A stretch of DNA of 64,000 nt from Ensifer adhaerens (GTDB lineage: Bacteria > Pseudomonadota > Alphaproteobacteria > Rhizobiales > Rhizobiaceae), in NCBI RefSeq assembly GCF_020035535.1, contig NZ_CP083350.1, positions 1,250,501 to 1,314,500 on the forward strand. The letters are read 5' to 3'. The notes under the pieces were generated by a model. That model worked only from the letters and a program-made list of their open reading frames with translations. It was not told the DNA's origin and did no database searches. Shown here piece by piece: positions 45,085-53,091 of the stretch. Each line of letters starts with the position of its first letter. Position 1 is the first letter of the stretch. The translations under genes were made by a program, and so were the position numbers.

Positions 45085-45809
45085 AGGCTTCGTCGCTGTG
45101 TTTTCCGGCAGCTTAACGCAAGGAGCCCGCAAATATCGAGAAGTTTCGCGGCTACGACTGTACCTGCGGACTGCAACACCGCACTCCGGGAGCGAGACCT
45201 TAAAGGATTGATTTTTCGCCGATCTCTTTGAGTAAGAGGAGGGGGCCACTGGGTCGGCTAACCGGCCTCACTATCGCCAGGAGGCAATAAGGCGCCGGAT
45301 CTTGTTCAAGCAGGTCTTGGCACGCACTGCTGTAAGTATTTCCCTCACGTCGCTTCAGGCTGGCCATTGCTATCCTCCTGGTCTTGCAAACATTGAATCT
45401 GGCGTGCCAGGCGGCGCCTTTGAAGCCGCAATCCTCTCAAAATGAGATTCGAGCATGACAGCGATGGTCGCCGACGTGCTGTGAGGCAAATTTCTATGGG
45501 AGCACTAGCCGAGTTGGAATGCGCCGGGAGCCTTGGAGGGCGAGTTGCAAATCAACGTGACTGAACAGGCATGTCTGACGGTCGCCAGGGCGCGAAACAG
45601 CACGGGTTGCTGCCACCTACGACGGAGAAGTGCCGGGAACAACTTCGGGGGAAACGTGCCTCCCGTCGGATGATGGATACGAATTTTCGTCCGCAAACTT
45701 CGTCAGCGTACAGCGCCCTTCCTTGTTGATCATCATACGAGAAGAAGCGCGTTGTCCAGGATTATCATTTTGAGAAAATTCAGCGCTGCCAGGCGCGCAG
45801 AGGGTTGGC
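45085..45809. other. Long divergent intergenic region between the HTH/SBP fusion and the E1 alpha gene
   Basis: About 725 bases hold the promoters of both divergent units. On the minus strand a 55-codon frame (45200-45367) has an excellent ribosome binding site and is listed separately. Other short frames (45505-45696, 45617-45838, both minus) have no support. No obvious long dyad was found. Confidence 0.45.
45200..45367 (-). CDS. Possible small ORF (55 codons) upstream of the HTH/SBP regulator gene
   Basis: The ATG at 45367 is preceded by a perfect Shine-Dalgarno (AGGAGG, 6-nt spacer ATAGCA), the best in this part of the window. It opens a 55-residue frame (start MASLKRREGNTYSS, end KEIGEKSIL) that stops about 115 bp before the regulator ATG. 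The product has no recognisable domain; a Leu/Pro-rich centre reads PSGPLLLL. It could be a small protein, a leader peptide for the downstream regulator, or a chance frame. Conservation has not been tested. Confidence 0.3.
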   Translation of the reverse strand: MASLKRREGNTYSSACQDLLEQDPAPYCLLAIVRPVSRPSGPLLLLKEIGEKSIL

Positions 45810-46865
45810 ATGATCATTGCGACAACGCGGATGGACAAGATGGCTGCGAAAAAAACTGCTGGACCCCTGACACTTCAAAACGACGATTTGGACCTTGAAA
45901 CCCGGATGGAACTATTCCGTCTCCAGGTCGAGATAAGGGTATGCGAAAAGAAGGCGAATGACCTGTTTTTCCAGAACCTCATCAAGGGAACAAGTCATCT
46001 TTCGCTTGGGCAAGAAGCGATAGCGGCGGGTGTCGCTACCGCAATGAGGCCGGGTGACAAATCATTTTGTACATACCGCGGTCATGCGCACACGCTGGCG
46101 CGCGGCGTGCCGATGGAGAAAGTGCTTGGCGAGTTGATGCTCCGCGACAATGGACTCATGCGGGGCAAAGGCGGGTCGATGCACCTGACCTCAGTTGAGC
46201 ATGGGGTCATGGGGTCGTATGCAATCATCGGCGCGCATCTGCCGATCGCTTGTGGCGCGGCTTGGAGAGCCCAATACCTGGGCGACGATGATGTTTCGGT
46301 CTGCTTCTTTGGAGATGGCACCACCAATATCGGCGCGTTCCATGAAGCCCTAAATTTTGCCGCGATATGGAAGCTTCCTGTCGTGTTCATTTGTGAGAAT
46401 AACCTCTATATGGAGTACACCCCGATCGCGGATGTCACGGCGGTTGAGTACCCGGCAGCCGACCGCGCATCAGCTTATGGTCTCGAGCGCATTATTGTCG
46501 ACGGAAACGACGCGGACGCTGTCTTTAGAGTCGCGCAGTCCGCGTTCGACAAGGCGCGTGCGGGAGACGGTCCCTCGCTGATTGAGTGCCTTACCTATAG
46601 GCATTCCGGCCATTCTCGCGCAGATCCAGCAAAGTATCGGCCTGAAGGAGAGCTTGAGCAATGGCTGGAGCGAGATCCGATCAAAATTTACCGCGATCGT
46701 CTGCGCGAGTTTGGTGTTTCCGATCAACAACTTGAAGCGATTGAGGCAGAAGCGAAAAGGAAAGTCGAAGCCGCCACCGAAGTGTGCAAGGCATCTCCTC
46801 CTGCGCCAACTGAGCTTCTTACGGCAGACGTTTATGCAAATGGAGGATGGGAATGGCGGAACTAA
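45810..46865 (+). CDS. acoA: 2-oxo-acid/acetoin dehydrogenase E1 component, alpha subunit
   Basis: A 351-residue thiamine-diphosphate enzyme subunit. The TPP motif is VCFFGDGTTNIGAFHEALNF, ending at ICENNLYMEYTP. MRGKGGSMHLT carries a conserved His, and RHSGHSRADPAKYRP corresponds to the phosphorylation-loop region of E1 alpha. With the beta subunit it decarboxylates acetoin or a 2-oxo acid and loads the lipoyl arm of E2. AGAGGG lies 5 nt before the ATG at 45810; ATGs at 45831 and 45840 are alternatives. First gene of an operon with E1 beta and E2. Acetoin-type is favoured over housekeeping pyruvate dehydrogenase because the E1 beta lacks the N-terminal lipoyl domain usual in alphaproteobacterial PdhB. 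The symbol is tentative. Confidence 0.88.
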   Translation: MIIATTRMDKMAAKKTAGPLTLQNDDLDLETRMELFRLQVEIRVCEKKANDLFFQNLIKGTSHLSLGQEAIAAGVATAMRPGDKSFCTYRGHAHTLARGVPMEKVLGELMLRDNGLMRGKGGSMHLTSVEHGVMGSYAIIGAHLPIACGAAWRAQYLGDDDVSVCFFGDGTTNIGAFHEALNFAAIWKLPVVFICENNLYMEYTPIADVTAVEYPAADRASAYGLERIIVDGNDADAVFRVAQSAFDKARAGDGPSLIECLTYRHSGHSRADPAKYRPEGELEQWLERDPIKIYRDRLREFGVSDQQLEAIEAEAKRKVEAATEVCKASPPAPTELLTADVYANGGWEWRN

Positions 46866-47842
46866 CGTATCGTGACGCTGTTGCGCGGGGCATCGCGCAA
46901 GAGATGGAAAGGGACCGCAACGTCGTCTTTCTCGGTGAAGATATCGCAAAAGCGGGGGGCGTATTCAAGGCGACGGTGGGTCTCTATGACAAGTTCGGCC
47001 CAACAAGGGTAAGGGACACGCCAATCTCAGAACAGGCAATCCTGGGTGCGGCGATGGGCGCCGCGATGACAGGATTGCGGCCAATAGCCGAGATCATGTT
47101 TGCCGACTTTGCAGCAGTTTGCTTTGACTATATTGCGAATGAGTTTCCAAAACTGCGCTACATGACGAACGGCCAGCTAGGGTGTCCGCTTGTCGTTCGA
47201 ACAGGAAACGGCGGGGGGGCACGCTTCGGCGCGCAGCATTCGCAATCCATCGAAAATTGGACAATGATGATCCCCGGCCTGAAAGTTGTCGCCCCGTCAT
47301 CGCCAATCGACGTAGTCGGACTACTGGCCGCCGCCGTACGTGACAATGATCCCGTGATATTTCACGAACATAAAGCCCTTTATGCGATAAAGGGCGAAGT
47401 TCCAGACGGTGAAATTCTCGACAAACTCGGAACTGCGAAGATCCTCAGATCTGGGCGTGACGCTACGATCCTCGCGCTAGGACTCATGGTTCACAGAGCG
47501 ATGGAAGCTGCCGAACGCCTCGCAAGAGATCATGGTATCGATTGCGAAGTGATCGATGTCCGGTCGCTGGTTCCCCTTGACACGAACACGATTCTAAATT
47601 CGATCTCCAAGACCGGACGCCTCTTTACCGTCGAGGAAAACCCACGACTTTGTGGGTGGGGCGCCGAGATTGCATCTATCGCGGTAGACGAGGTGTTTTG
47701 GGATCTCGACGGCCCCATAGTCCGTATCACGACTCCCCACATCCCGTTGCCCGCGGCCGACCATCTTGAAGATCTTGCCCTTCCAAATGCGGACCGGATT
47801 GTCGAACGGATTTCGCGCGTCATGAATGGATCACGGCTATGA
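46853..47842 (+). CDS. acoB: 2-oxo-acid/acetoin dehydrogenase E1 component, beta subunit
   Basis: A 329-residue transketolase-like subunit starting MAELTYRDAVARGIAQEMER. It contains VVFLGEDIAKAGGVF, RVRDTPISEQAILGAAMGAA, the GGGARFGAQHSQSIENW loop and the C-terminal transketolase domain (ITTPHIPLPAADHLEDLALP). No lipoyl domain precedes it. The ATG at 46853 lies 6 nt after GGAGG; the in-frame ATG at 46847 abuts that Shine-Dalgarno and is less likely. The gene overlaps the end of the alpha gene by 13 bp, so translation is coupled. Confidence 0.9.
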   Translation: MAELTYRDAVARGIAQEMERDRNVVFLGEDIAKAGGVFKATVGLYDKFGPTRVRDTPISEQAILGAAMGAAMTGLRPIAEIMFADFAAVCFDYIANEFPKLRYMTNGQLGCPLVVRTGNGGGARFGAQHSQSIENWTMMIPGLKVVAPSSPIDVVGLLAAAVRDNDPVIFHEHKALYAIKGEVPDGEILDKLGTAKILRSGRDATILALGLMVHRAMEAAERLARDHGIDCEVIDVRSLVPLDTNTILNSISKTGRLFTVEENPRLCGWGAEIASIAVDEVFWDLDGPIVRITTPHIPLPAADHLEDLALPNADRIVERISRVMNGSRL

Positions 47843-49152
47843 CTAACGACGTTATCATGCCGCAGCTCGGGGAAACCGTTGCGGAAGGCAAGATCCTAAC
47901 GTGGTTTAAATCCGAAGGTGAGCAGGTCGACGAGGGGGACGTTCTTTTCGAAATCGAAACCGATAAGGTAACGATGGAAGTACAGTCTGTCTCCGCTGGG
48001 AAGCTTGGTAAGATACTTGTTCAAGCTGGTGAAACCGCAAAAGTAGGAGCCGTGGTAGCGGTTTTGGGTTTAGACAACCTTCCTCAGTTGCCGGTATCCT
48101 CGCAGCAGGCCAGTGACGCTGACCGGGGCCGAGGGGACGCCATTTTGGCGGCGTTTCGCTCACCGTTCGAGGAAGTGTCCAGTCCCCTTGAGGACTTTGG
48201 ATCATCGAAAGCAGCAAATGGAGTGAAGGCAACTCCACTAGCGAGGCGTTTGATAGCCCAAAACAGTTTGGACCTCGATACGTTGGCTAAGGCTGTAGCC
48301 GAACAGGGCCGAGGAAAAGTAACACGTAACGACGTAGCACAAGCATTGGCCAGCCGCGACGCTGTCGGGGCGCGTACCAACGACAAACCGGAGGCTGTTC
48401 AGAGCCCGGCGACGCAGCCAAAGGTGCCCAACTCGGCGGAAGGGCGGCCTCTTGTTCAATTGAACTCTATTAGAAAGCGGACCGGCGCACGACTTCAACA
48501 GAATTGGCAGACCATACCGCATGTCTTCCAGGCGATTGAAGTAGACTTCACGAGAGTGGACGCCGTTCGAGCCGCGCAAAAAGCGAACTTCAAGAAAGAG
48601 TTCGGGCATAATCTGACATTCCTGCCATTTATCGCTCGTGCAGTCTGCATCACCCTACGGGAATTTCCTTGGGTGAACGCGGAGTTTGTTGGAGATGCGC
48701 TCGCTCTAAATCAAGAGGTAAATCTTGGCATTGCGGTCGATCTGGGACATGACGGGCTTGTCGTACCAGTCGTTCGCGGCGCGGATGATTTAACGACTCC
48801 CGGTTTGGCAAAAGCGATCGGAAAGCAGATCGAAAAAGCTCGAGCCGGAAAGCTGACCACTGGCGATTTGTCGGGAGGAACCTACTCCATCTCGAACAAC
48901 GGCGCATTCGGAACCAACTTCACCGCACCGATCATTAATGCACCGCAAGTCGCGATATTGTCGACAGACGCAATCAAAATGCGCCCCTCAGTTGTTGAAA
49001 CCGAACAAGGGCCGCTCGTAGCGGCTCGCTTGTCGGGAATGATTGGTCAGAGTTTCGATCATCGGGCGTTCGATGGCGCATATTCCGCGGCATTCCTTTC
49101 GCGCTTTAAGACGATCATCGAAAGCCGCGACTGGGCCGCAGACTTTACCTGA
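47839..49152 (+). CDS. acoC: Dihydrolipoamide acyltransferase (E2) of the 2-oxo-acid/acetoin dehydrogenase
   Basis: A 437-residue E2 with one N-terminal lipoyl domain (about 1-77; lipoyl Lys K43 in EIETDKVTMEVQS). A linker and a peripheral-subunit-binding domain follow (about 133-170, ATPLARRLIAQNSLDLDTLA). The catalytic acyltransferase domain runs from about 200 and ends with the HxxxD active site (GQSFDHRAFDGAYSAAFLSR). It starts in a 4-bp ATGA overlap with the E1 beta stop. The matching E3 (lpdA-like) lies 5.5 kb upstream on the same strand. The acyl group is not defined by sequence. Confidence 0.9.
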   Translation: MTNDVIMPQLGETVAEGKILTWFKSEGEQVDEGDVLFEIETDKVTMEVQSVSAGKLGKILVQAGETAKVGAVVAVLGLDNLPQLPVSSQQASDADRGRGDAILAAFRSPFEEVSSPLEDFGSSKAANGVKATPLARRLIAQNSLDLDTLAKAVAEQGRGKVTRNDVAQALASRDAVGARTNDKPEAVQSPATQPKVPNSAEGRPLVQLNSIRKRTGARLQQNWQTIPHVFQAIEVDFTRVDAVRAAQKANFKKEFGHNLTFLPFIARAVCITLREFPWVNAEFVGDALALNQEVNLGIAVDLGHDGLVVPVVRGADDLTTPGLAKAIGKQIEKARAGKLTTGDLSGGTYSISNNGAFGTNFTAPIINAPQVAILSTDAIKMRPSVVETEQGPLVAARLSGMIGQSFDHRAFDGAYSAAFLSRFKTIIESRDWAADFT

Positions 49153-49175
49153 ATTTCAAGCTGGAGTTCCTTCTG

Positions 49176-50429
49176 ATGAAATACAATCGCCCACACTCGA
49201 CTGCTGCCTGGGGCCAAATTGCCAAGGACTGGGAGCAGGGCATTGACTACAGTCGTCTATCGAAAGAGCGTCTGGCACGCGCTCAGCAAGCGATTAAGCT
49301 TGCCGGCTTGGGGGCTGTGCTGTGCTTCAATTTCGATAATATTCGCTACGTCACCGCAACGCATATCGGCGAATGGGCTCGCGACAAATTCATGCGGTAT
49401 GCGCTTTGCCCAGCAGAGGGCTCGCCGTTCCTTTGGGATCCCGCTCCACCGGCGAAACGCATATCGTCACCTTGGATAGCCGATAACGTGGCAGCGCCGA
49501 TTACAACTATGCAGGGTGCGATCCCGCCTCATATGAACGTACAGAGGGAATTTGCGCGGCAGATCAAAAAGGCTCTTGTCCACTATGGCATCGCGAACGA
49601 GCCCTTGGGCATTGATGTGATGGAGCTCGGCATGCTGCGCGCGCTCGAAGCAGAGGGGATTGAGGTTGTTGATGGACAACAAGCTCTGCTTGATGCGCGC
49701 GAGATCAAAACCAACGACGAAATCGAACTCCTGAAAATGGCCGCCGCGATGGTGGACGCAACCTATGTGGACATCGCGCGCGCCATCCGCCCAGGTACGA
49801 AAGAGAACGAGTTAGTGGCCATCGCCAATGACCGTTTGTTCCGGATGGGTTCGGAACGAGTCGAGTGTGTAAATTCCGTTTCAGGCCAACGAGGTCGCCC
49901 ACATTCGCATACCTTCTCCGATCGCATGATCCAACCCGGCGATATGCTCTTTCTAGATATTATGCATTCGTTCAACGGCTACCGTACGTGCTACTACCGA
50001 ACCTTCATCTGCGGCGAGCCGAACAACGCTCAGATCGACGCTTATGAAACAGCATCGAAATGGATCAGCGCCTCTATTGATATGATCCGCCCCGGCGTCA
50101 CCCCGGACGAAGTTGCTGCGGTTTGGCCTGATGCACAAGAGTTCGGCTACCGAGATGAGGCTGAAGCATTCCTGTTGCAGTATGGGCATGGCGTCGGCCT
50201 GTCGCTATGGGAAAGGCCAATCTTTTCGAAACGGTTCCGCGGACAGAACACCCCCCTCAAGGAGGGAATGGTTTTTGCCCTCGAAACATGGAAGGGCGCT
50301 GAAGATGGCAGCGGCGCAGCCCGTATTGAAGAGGAAGTGGTCGTAACCAAGGACGGCTGCGAAATTATTACCAATTTTCCGTCCGATCGACTCATTTCGT
50401 GCGGCTTGCCGGGCTGCGAAGTATTCTGA
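49176..50429 (+). CDS. M24-family (creatinase/aminopeptidase fold) protein with one metal-ligand Asp replaced by Cys
   Basis: A 417-residue pita-bread-fold protein. The N-terminal creatinase domain covers about 30-170 and the M24 domain about 185-400. Three of the usual ligand positions are clear: D261 (GDMLFLDIMH), H338 (LLQYGHGVGLSLWERP) and E370 (VFALETWKG). RIEEEVVVT gives the final Glu (about 385). The second Asp expected 11 residues after D261 (G-Y-x-x-D-x-x-R-T) is Cys272 (GYRTCYYRTF). Overall it resembles the Xaa-Pro-peptidase/DddP branch; DddP cleaves DMSP. Whether it keeps two metals or peptidase activity is open. It follows the E2 gene by 23 bp and precedes a COG0523 GTPase, suggesting metal delivery. 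Confidence 0.82.
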   Translation: MKYNRPHSTAAWGQIAKDWEQGIDYSRLSKERLARAQQAIKLAGLGAVLCFNFDNIRYVTATHIGEWARDKFMRYALCPAEGSPFLWDPAPPAKRISSPWIADNVAAPITTMQGAIPPHMNVQREFARQIKKALVHYGIANEPLGIDVMELGMLRALEAEGIEVVDGQQALLDAREIKTNDEIELLKMAAAMVDATYVDIARAIRPGTKENELVAIANDRLFRMGSERVECVNSVSGQRGRPHSHTFSDRMIQPGDMLFLDIMHSFNGYRTCYYRTFICGEPNNAQIDAYETASKWISASIDMIRPGVTPDEVAAVWPDAQEFGYRDEAEAFLLQYGHGVGLSLWERPIFSKRFRGQNTPLKEGMVFALETWKGAEDGSGAARIEEEVVVTKDGCEIITNFPSDRLISCGLPGCEVF

Positions 50430-50464
50430 TCCGATGGACCGAGAAGGAAGACGGAGGTGCTATT

Positions 50465-51601
50465 TTGACCGTGCAACACGATATCACTGCGGCGACAAAA
50501 CGTATCCCCGTCACCTTGGTTACGGGATTTCTGGGAAGTGGAAAAACGACGCTCATCAACAAAGCGTTGCACGCACCGGAGATGTCCAAGGTTGTCGTAG
50601 TCATCAATGAATACGGTGAGGTCGGGCTTGATCACCAATTGGTGGCTTCCAGCGACGACCAAGTCCTGGTGCTGGAAAACGGTTGCTTGTGCTGCACAGT
50701 GCGAAGTGACCTCGTCGGAACGCTTAACGGTCTTTATCATGATCGGGCTTCAGGACGTATCCCTTGGTTCGACAGAGTTGTAATTGAAAGTTCTGGTCTT
50801 GCCGAGCCCGGGCCGATCCTTCAGGCGTTCTTGTCGGAGCCAACTCTTGATGGACTCTTTCGAGTTGCTTCCGTGGTCACATTAGTGGACGCGGTAAACT
50901 GGAAGGATACCTATGAAAGGCATGACGAAGCCGCGCGTCAGGTCGCGTTCGCGGACAAAATCATTATCACCAAAAAGGATCTAGTCGCGCAGCACTTCCG
51001 CAAGGAGGATCTCACGCGACAGCTGCGGAAGGTTAACGCCACAGCGGATATATCCTCCATCGCGTGGGAAACCACAAATATCGCAGAACTCCTATCTCAA
51101 GAAGGTTTTGATCCATTCAATCCCGACTCGGATCCGCGTCCTTGGCTTCAGATGCAGGATCACCTCGGACACGACCACCACCACGACCATGACCATGACC
51201 ATGACCATGACCATGACCATGACCATGAGGAGCATTTTCACCTGCATGGAAAGGGCGTGGATAGCTTCGTTCTCCTTCGAGACATTCCCTTCTCCCGAGA
51301 AGAGCTCCAATTCTTGCTCGATACGATCACTCAGAACCTTGGGCCCGGGCTCTTGCGCGTAAAGGGCCTCGTGAACATAAGGGAGGAGCCTGGTCGGCCA
51401 GCCGTCATCCAAGGCGCGCAACATCTCCTGCATACCATGACGTGGCTCGATCATTGGCCGGACGGCGATCAACGCAGCCGTATTGTCTTCATTACGCAGG
51501 GCGTAGTCGGCACGGAGCTTCGGGAAATGGTAGAGACGATTGCTCGGATTAGCGAACGCACCTTTAAGGCGCGGGAGCGCGGCAGAACTCTTTCCTCTTA
51601 G
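50465..51601 (+). CDS. COG0523/CobW-family GTP-dependent metallochaperone with His/Asp-rich segment
   Basis: A 378-residue G3E-family P-loop GTPase. Walker A is TGFLGSGKTTLI (about 20-31), followed by the metal-binding C-x-C-C motif in ENGCLCCTVR (C74, C76, C77), IESSGLAEPGPIL (switch) and ITKKDL (the base-specificity motif). Residues 232-261 form a His-rich metal-storage loop encoded by seven tandem copies of a 6-base unit. The C-terminal CobW_C domain follows. The start is a TTG at 50465, placed 7 nt after GGAGG. A GTG at 50471 is possible, whereas the open frame to 50399 overlaps the previous gene. It probably inserts Zn, Co or Mn into a client, and the preceding M24 protein is the obvious candidate by position. 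Confidence 0.9.
   Translation: MTVQHDITAATKRIPVTLVTGFLGSGKTTLINKALHAPEMSKVVVVINEYGEVGLDHQLVASSDDQVLVLENGCLCCTVRSDLVGTLNGLYHDRASGRIPWFDRVVIESSGLAEPGPILQAFLSEPTLDGLFRVASVVTLVDAVNWKDTYERHDEAARQVAFADKIIITKKDLVAQHFRKEDLTRQLRKVNATADISSIAWETTNIAELLSQEGFDPFNPDSDPRPWLQMQDHLGHDHHHDHDHDHDHDHDHDHEEHFHLHGKGVDSFVLLRDIPFSREELQFLLDTITQNLGPGLLRVKGLVNIREEPGRPAVIQGAQHLLHTMTWLDHWPDGDQRSRIVFITQGVVGTELREMVETIARISERTFKARERGRTLSS
51185..51226 (+). repeat. Seven tandem copies of GACCAT encoding (Asp-His)n
   Basis: Seven perfect copies of the hexanucleotide GACCAT lie inside the COG0523 GTPase gene. They code for an alternating Asp-His run flanked by more His. Perfect tandem repeats of a multiple of three can change length by slippage without breaking the frame. 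Confidence 0.95.
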
Positions 51602-51684
51602 GTGGTAACCGGCCCTTGTTATACAGTCGTTGTCCGGGGCCGACGAAATTATGATCGTAACGTGGGAATTCGAGGAGCAATGTG

Positions 51685-52557
51685 ATGCGAATAGGATGGA
51701 TCGGCCTGGGCAAACTCGGCTTACCAATGGCAAAACGGATTCGCGAAGCGGGTAATACCGTGGTCGTATACGCCCGCAATGCGGCCGGCTGTGAACGAGC
51801 AGCCCACCATGGATTTGATTCCGTGAAGGCCATCTCCGCATTATGTCGCGACGTCGAGATTGTTATCTCTTCGATCTATGACGATGATAGTTTGTACGAC
51901 ATAATCGCTTCTACGGGTGGGCTCGCGCAGTCTCTCTCAGCGGATCAAATCTTTATTGATACGAGTACAGTGTCGCCGCTAGCCTCGTCGGAAGTAGCAA
52001 AAACGCTTTCCGAGCGAAGCGTTCCGTATTTACGGCTCCCAGTATCCGGTTCCGTCGCAACGGCGGAACGGGGCGAACTGACTGCGATTGGCTCCGGTCC
52101 CCAGGCTGCCTTCGACCGAGTGCGTCCCCTCATATCCTCGTTCGCCAGCCGTATATTCTATCTGGGCCCGGAAGAAGAAGCGCGCTACATGAAGTTGTCG
52201 CTGAACGCGATGGTTGGGGCCATGGCTCCGCTCCTGGGCGAAGCGCTTAAGTTGTCCGTTGAGGGAGGCGTCACCCTCGCTACCGCGCTTGAGGTTTTCT
52301 CGCATAGTGCCGTTTCAACTCCTCTCTTAAACTATAAGAGGTCCATGATCCTAGCGGACAACTATGAACCTGCGTTTAGTCTCGCGGGAATGCTGAAGGA
52401 TCTCGACATAATCGCCTTAGCCGCTCGTGAGCAAAAGAATTCAGCGCCAATTTTGGCAGCAATTCGCGAGCAATATGCGAAGGCCGTCGATGGTGGAGAC
52501 GGAGAGAAGGACTTTTTCGTAATCCTTAAACGGACGCTGGATCCGTCGGCGAACTGA
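51685..52557 (+). CDS. NAD(P)-dependent beta-hydroxyacid dehydrogenase (3-hydroxyisobutyrate dehydrogenase family)
   Basis: A 290-residue two-domain dehydrogenase. The Rossmann motif is RIGWIGLGKLGLPMAKRI at the N-terminus. The substrate-binding segment reads PVSGSVATAERGELTAI where the family has DAPVSGG. The catalytic Lys lies in YMKLSLNAMVGAMAP (about 170). The altered second motif suggests a substrate different from 3-hydroxyisobutyrate or tartronate semialdehyde. GAGGAG lies 8 nt before the ATG at 51685. It follows the GTPase by 83 bp and may be the last gene of the unit beginning at 45810. Confidence 0.87.
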   Translation: MRIGWIGLGKLGLPMAKRIREAGNTVVVYARNAAGCERAAHHGFDSVKAISALCRDVEIVISSIYDDDSLYDIIASTGGLAQSLSADQIFIDTSTVSPLASSEVAKTLSERSVPYLRLPVSGSVATAERGELTAIGSGPQAAFDRVRPLISSFASRIFYLGPEEEARYMKLSLNAMVGAMAPLLGEALKLSVEGGVTLATALEVFSHSAVSTPLLNYKRSMILADNYEPAFSLAGMLKDLDIIALAAREQKNSAPILAAIREQYAKAVDGGDGEKDFFVILKRTLDPSAN

Positions 52558-53091
52558 ACCGAGGTTTAGAAGGGATGCGCGCCCATGCGTCCTCTACTCT
52601 GGCGTCAAAACCGCGACAAAAAAGGTGGTGGATCGGTTGCCTTTGCGCGGCTAAGCGCGCGGCAGCAGTAACCGGTCTCGACATATAGGGTACAGTGATA
52701 GCGCAGACAGTGTTTGATAGCTCGTAAGCGCCTTCACGATAGTCTGAGACCCGCCGGCGGCTGACTTCCAGTCGGTCGGCGCGGGTGCGCGAAGACTGCA
52801 CAAGCTTCAGCCGCGCAAGGTAATGCTCGTTTGACTCAATTTACACGACACTACCCCAACGAAGAAGTCAGCTGAGCCGTTTACGAAACGCCGCGTGAAA
52901 TAACTCGGTTATTCGGCAGAAACCCCGGCTCGTGGGACCCTGCGCAGAATGGCGACAGGCAGATGCTTGTTCCCGACGCACAGTCTGACACAAAAGCTGA
53001 CGGCGTCGTTTTGCTTAAGTTGTGGAGATTTACAAGAACGCCTTTCTTCATTTTTAAGTTGCGCGATGATGTCGCTTATGGAGGACTGTTG
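52558..53091. other. Intergenic region upstream of the helicase-nuclease gene
   Basis: About 530 bases. The helicase frame stays open back to 52963 but has no family sequence there. A minus frame at 52526-52801 has no recognisable features. The promoter of the helicase gene should lie here. Confidence 0.4.

Noticed and set aside
49176..50429. Naming the M24 protein as the DMSP lyase DddP
   Set aside because: The C-terminal motifs are DddP-like, but the second Asp ligand is Cys272 and the context is not DMSP metabolism, so only the fold is called.
51185..51226. CRISPR or regulatory direct-repeat array
   Set aside because: The repeats are 6-base units without spacers, in frame inside a GTPase gene, encoding a His/Asp loop.
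52526..52801. Minus-strand frame of 91 codons after the hydroxyacid dehydrogenase
   Set aside because: Looks faintly like a coding remnant, but no motif or start signal supports it.
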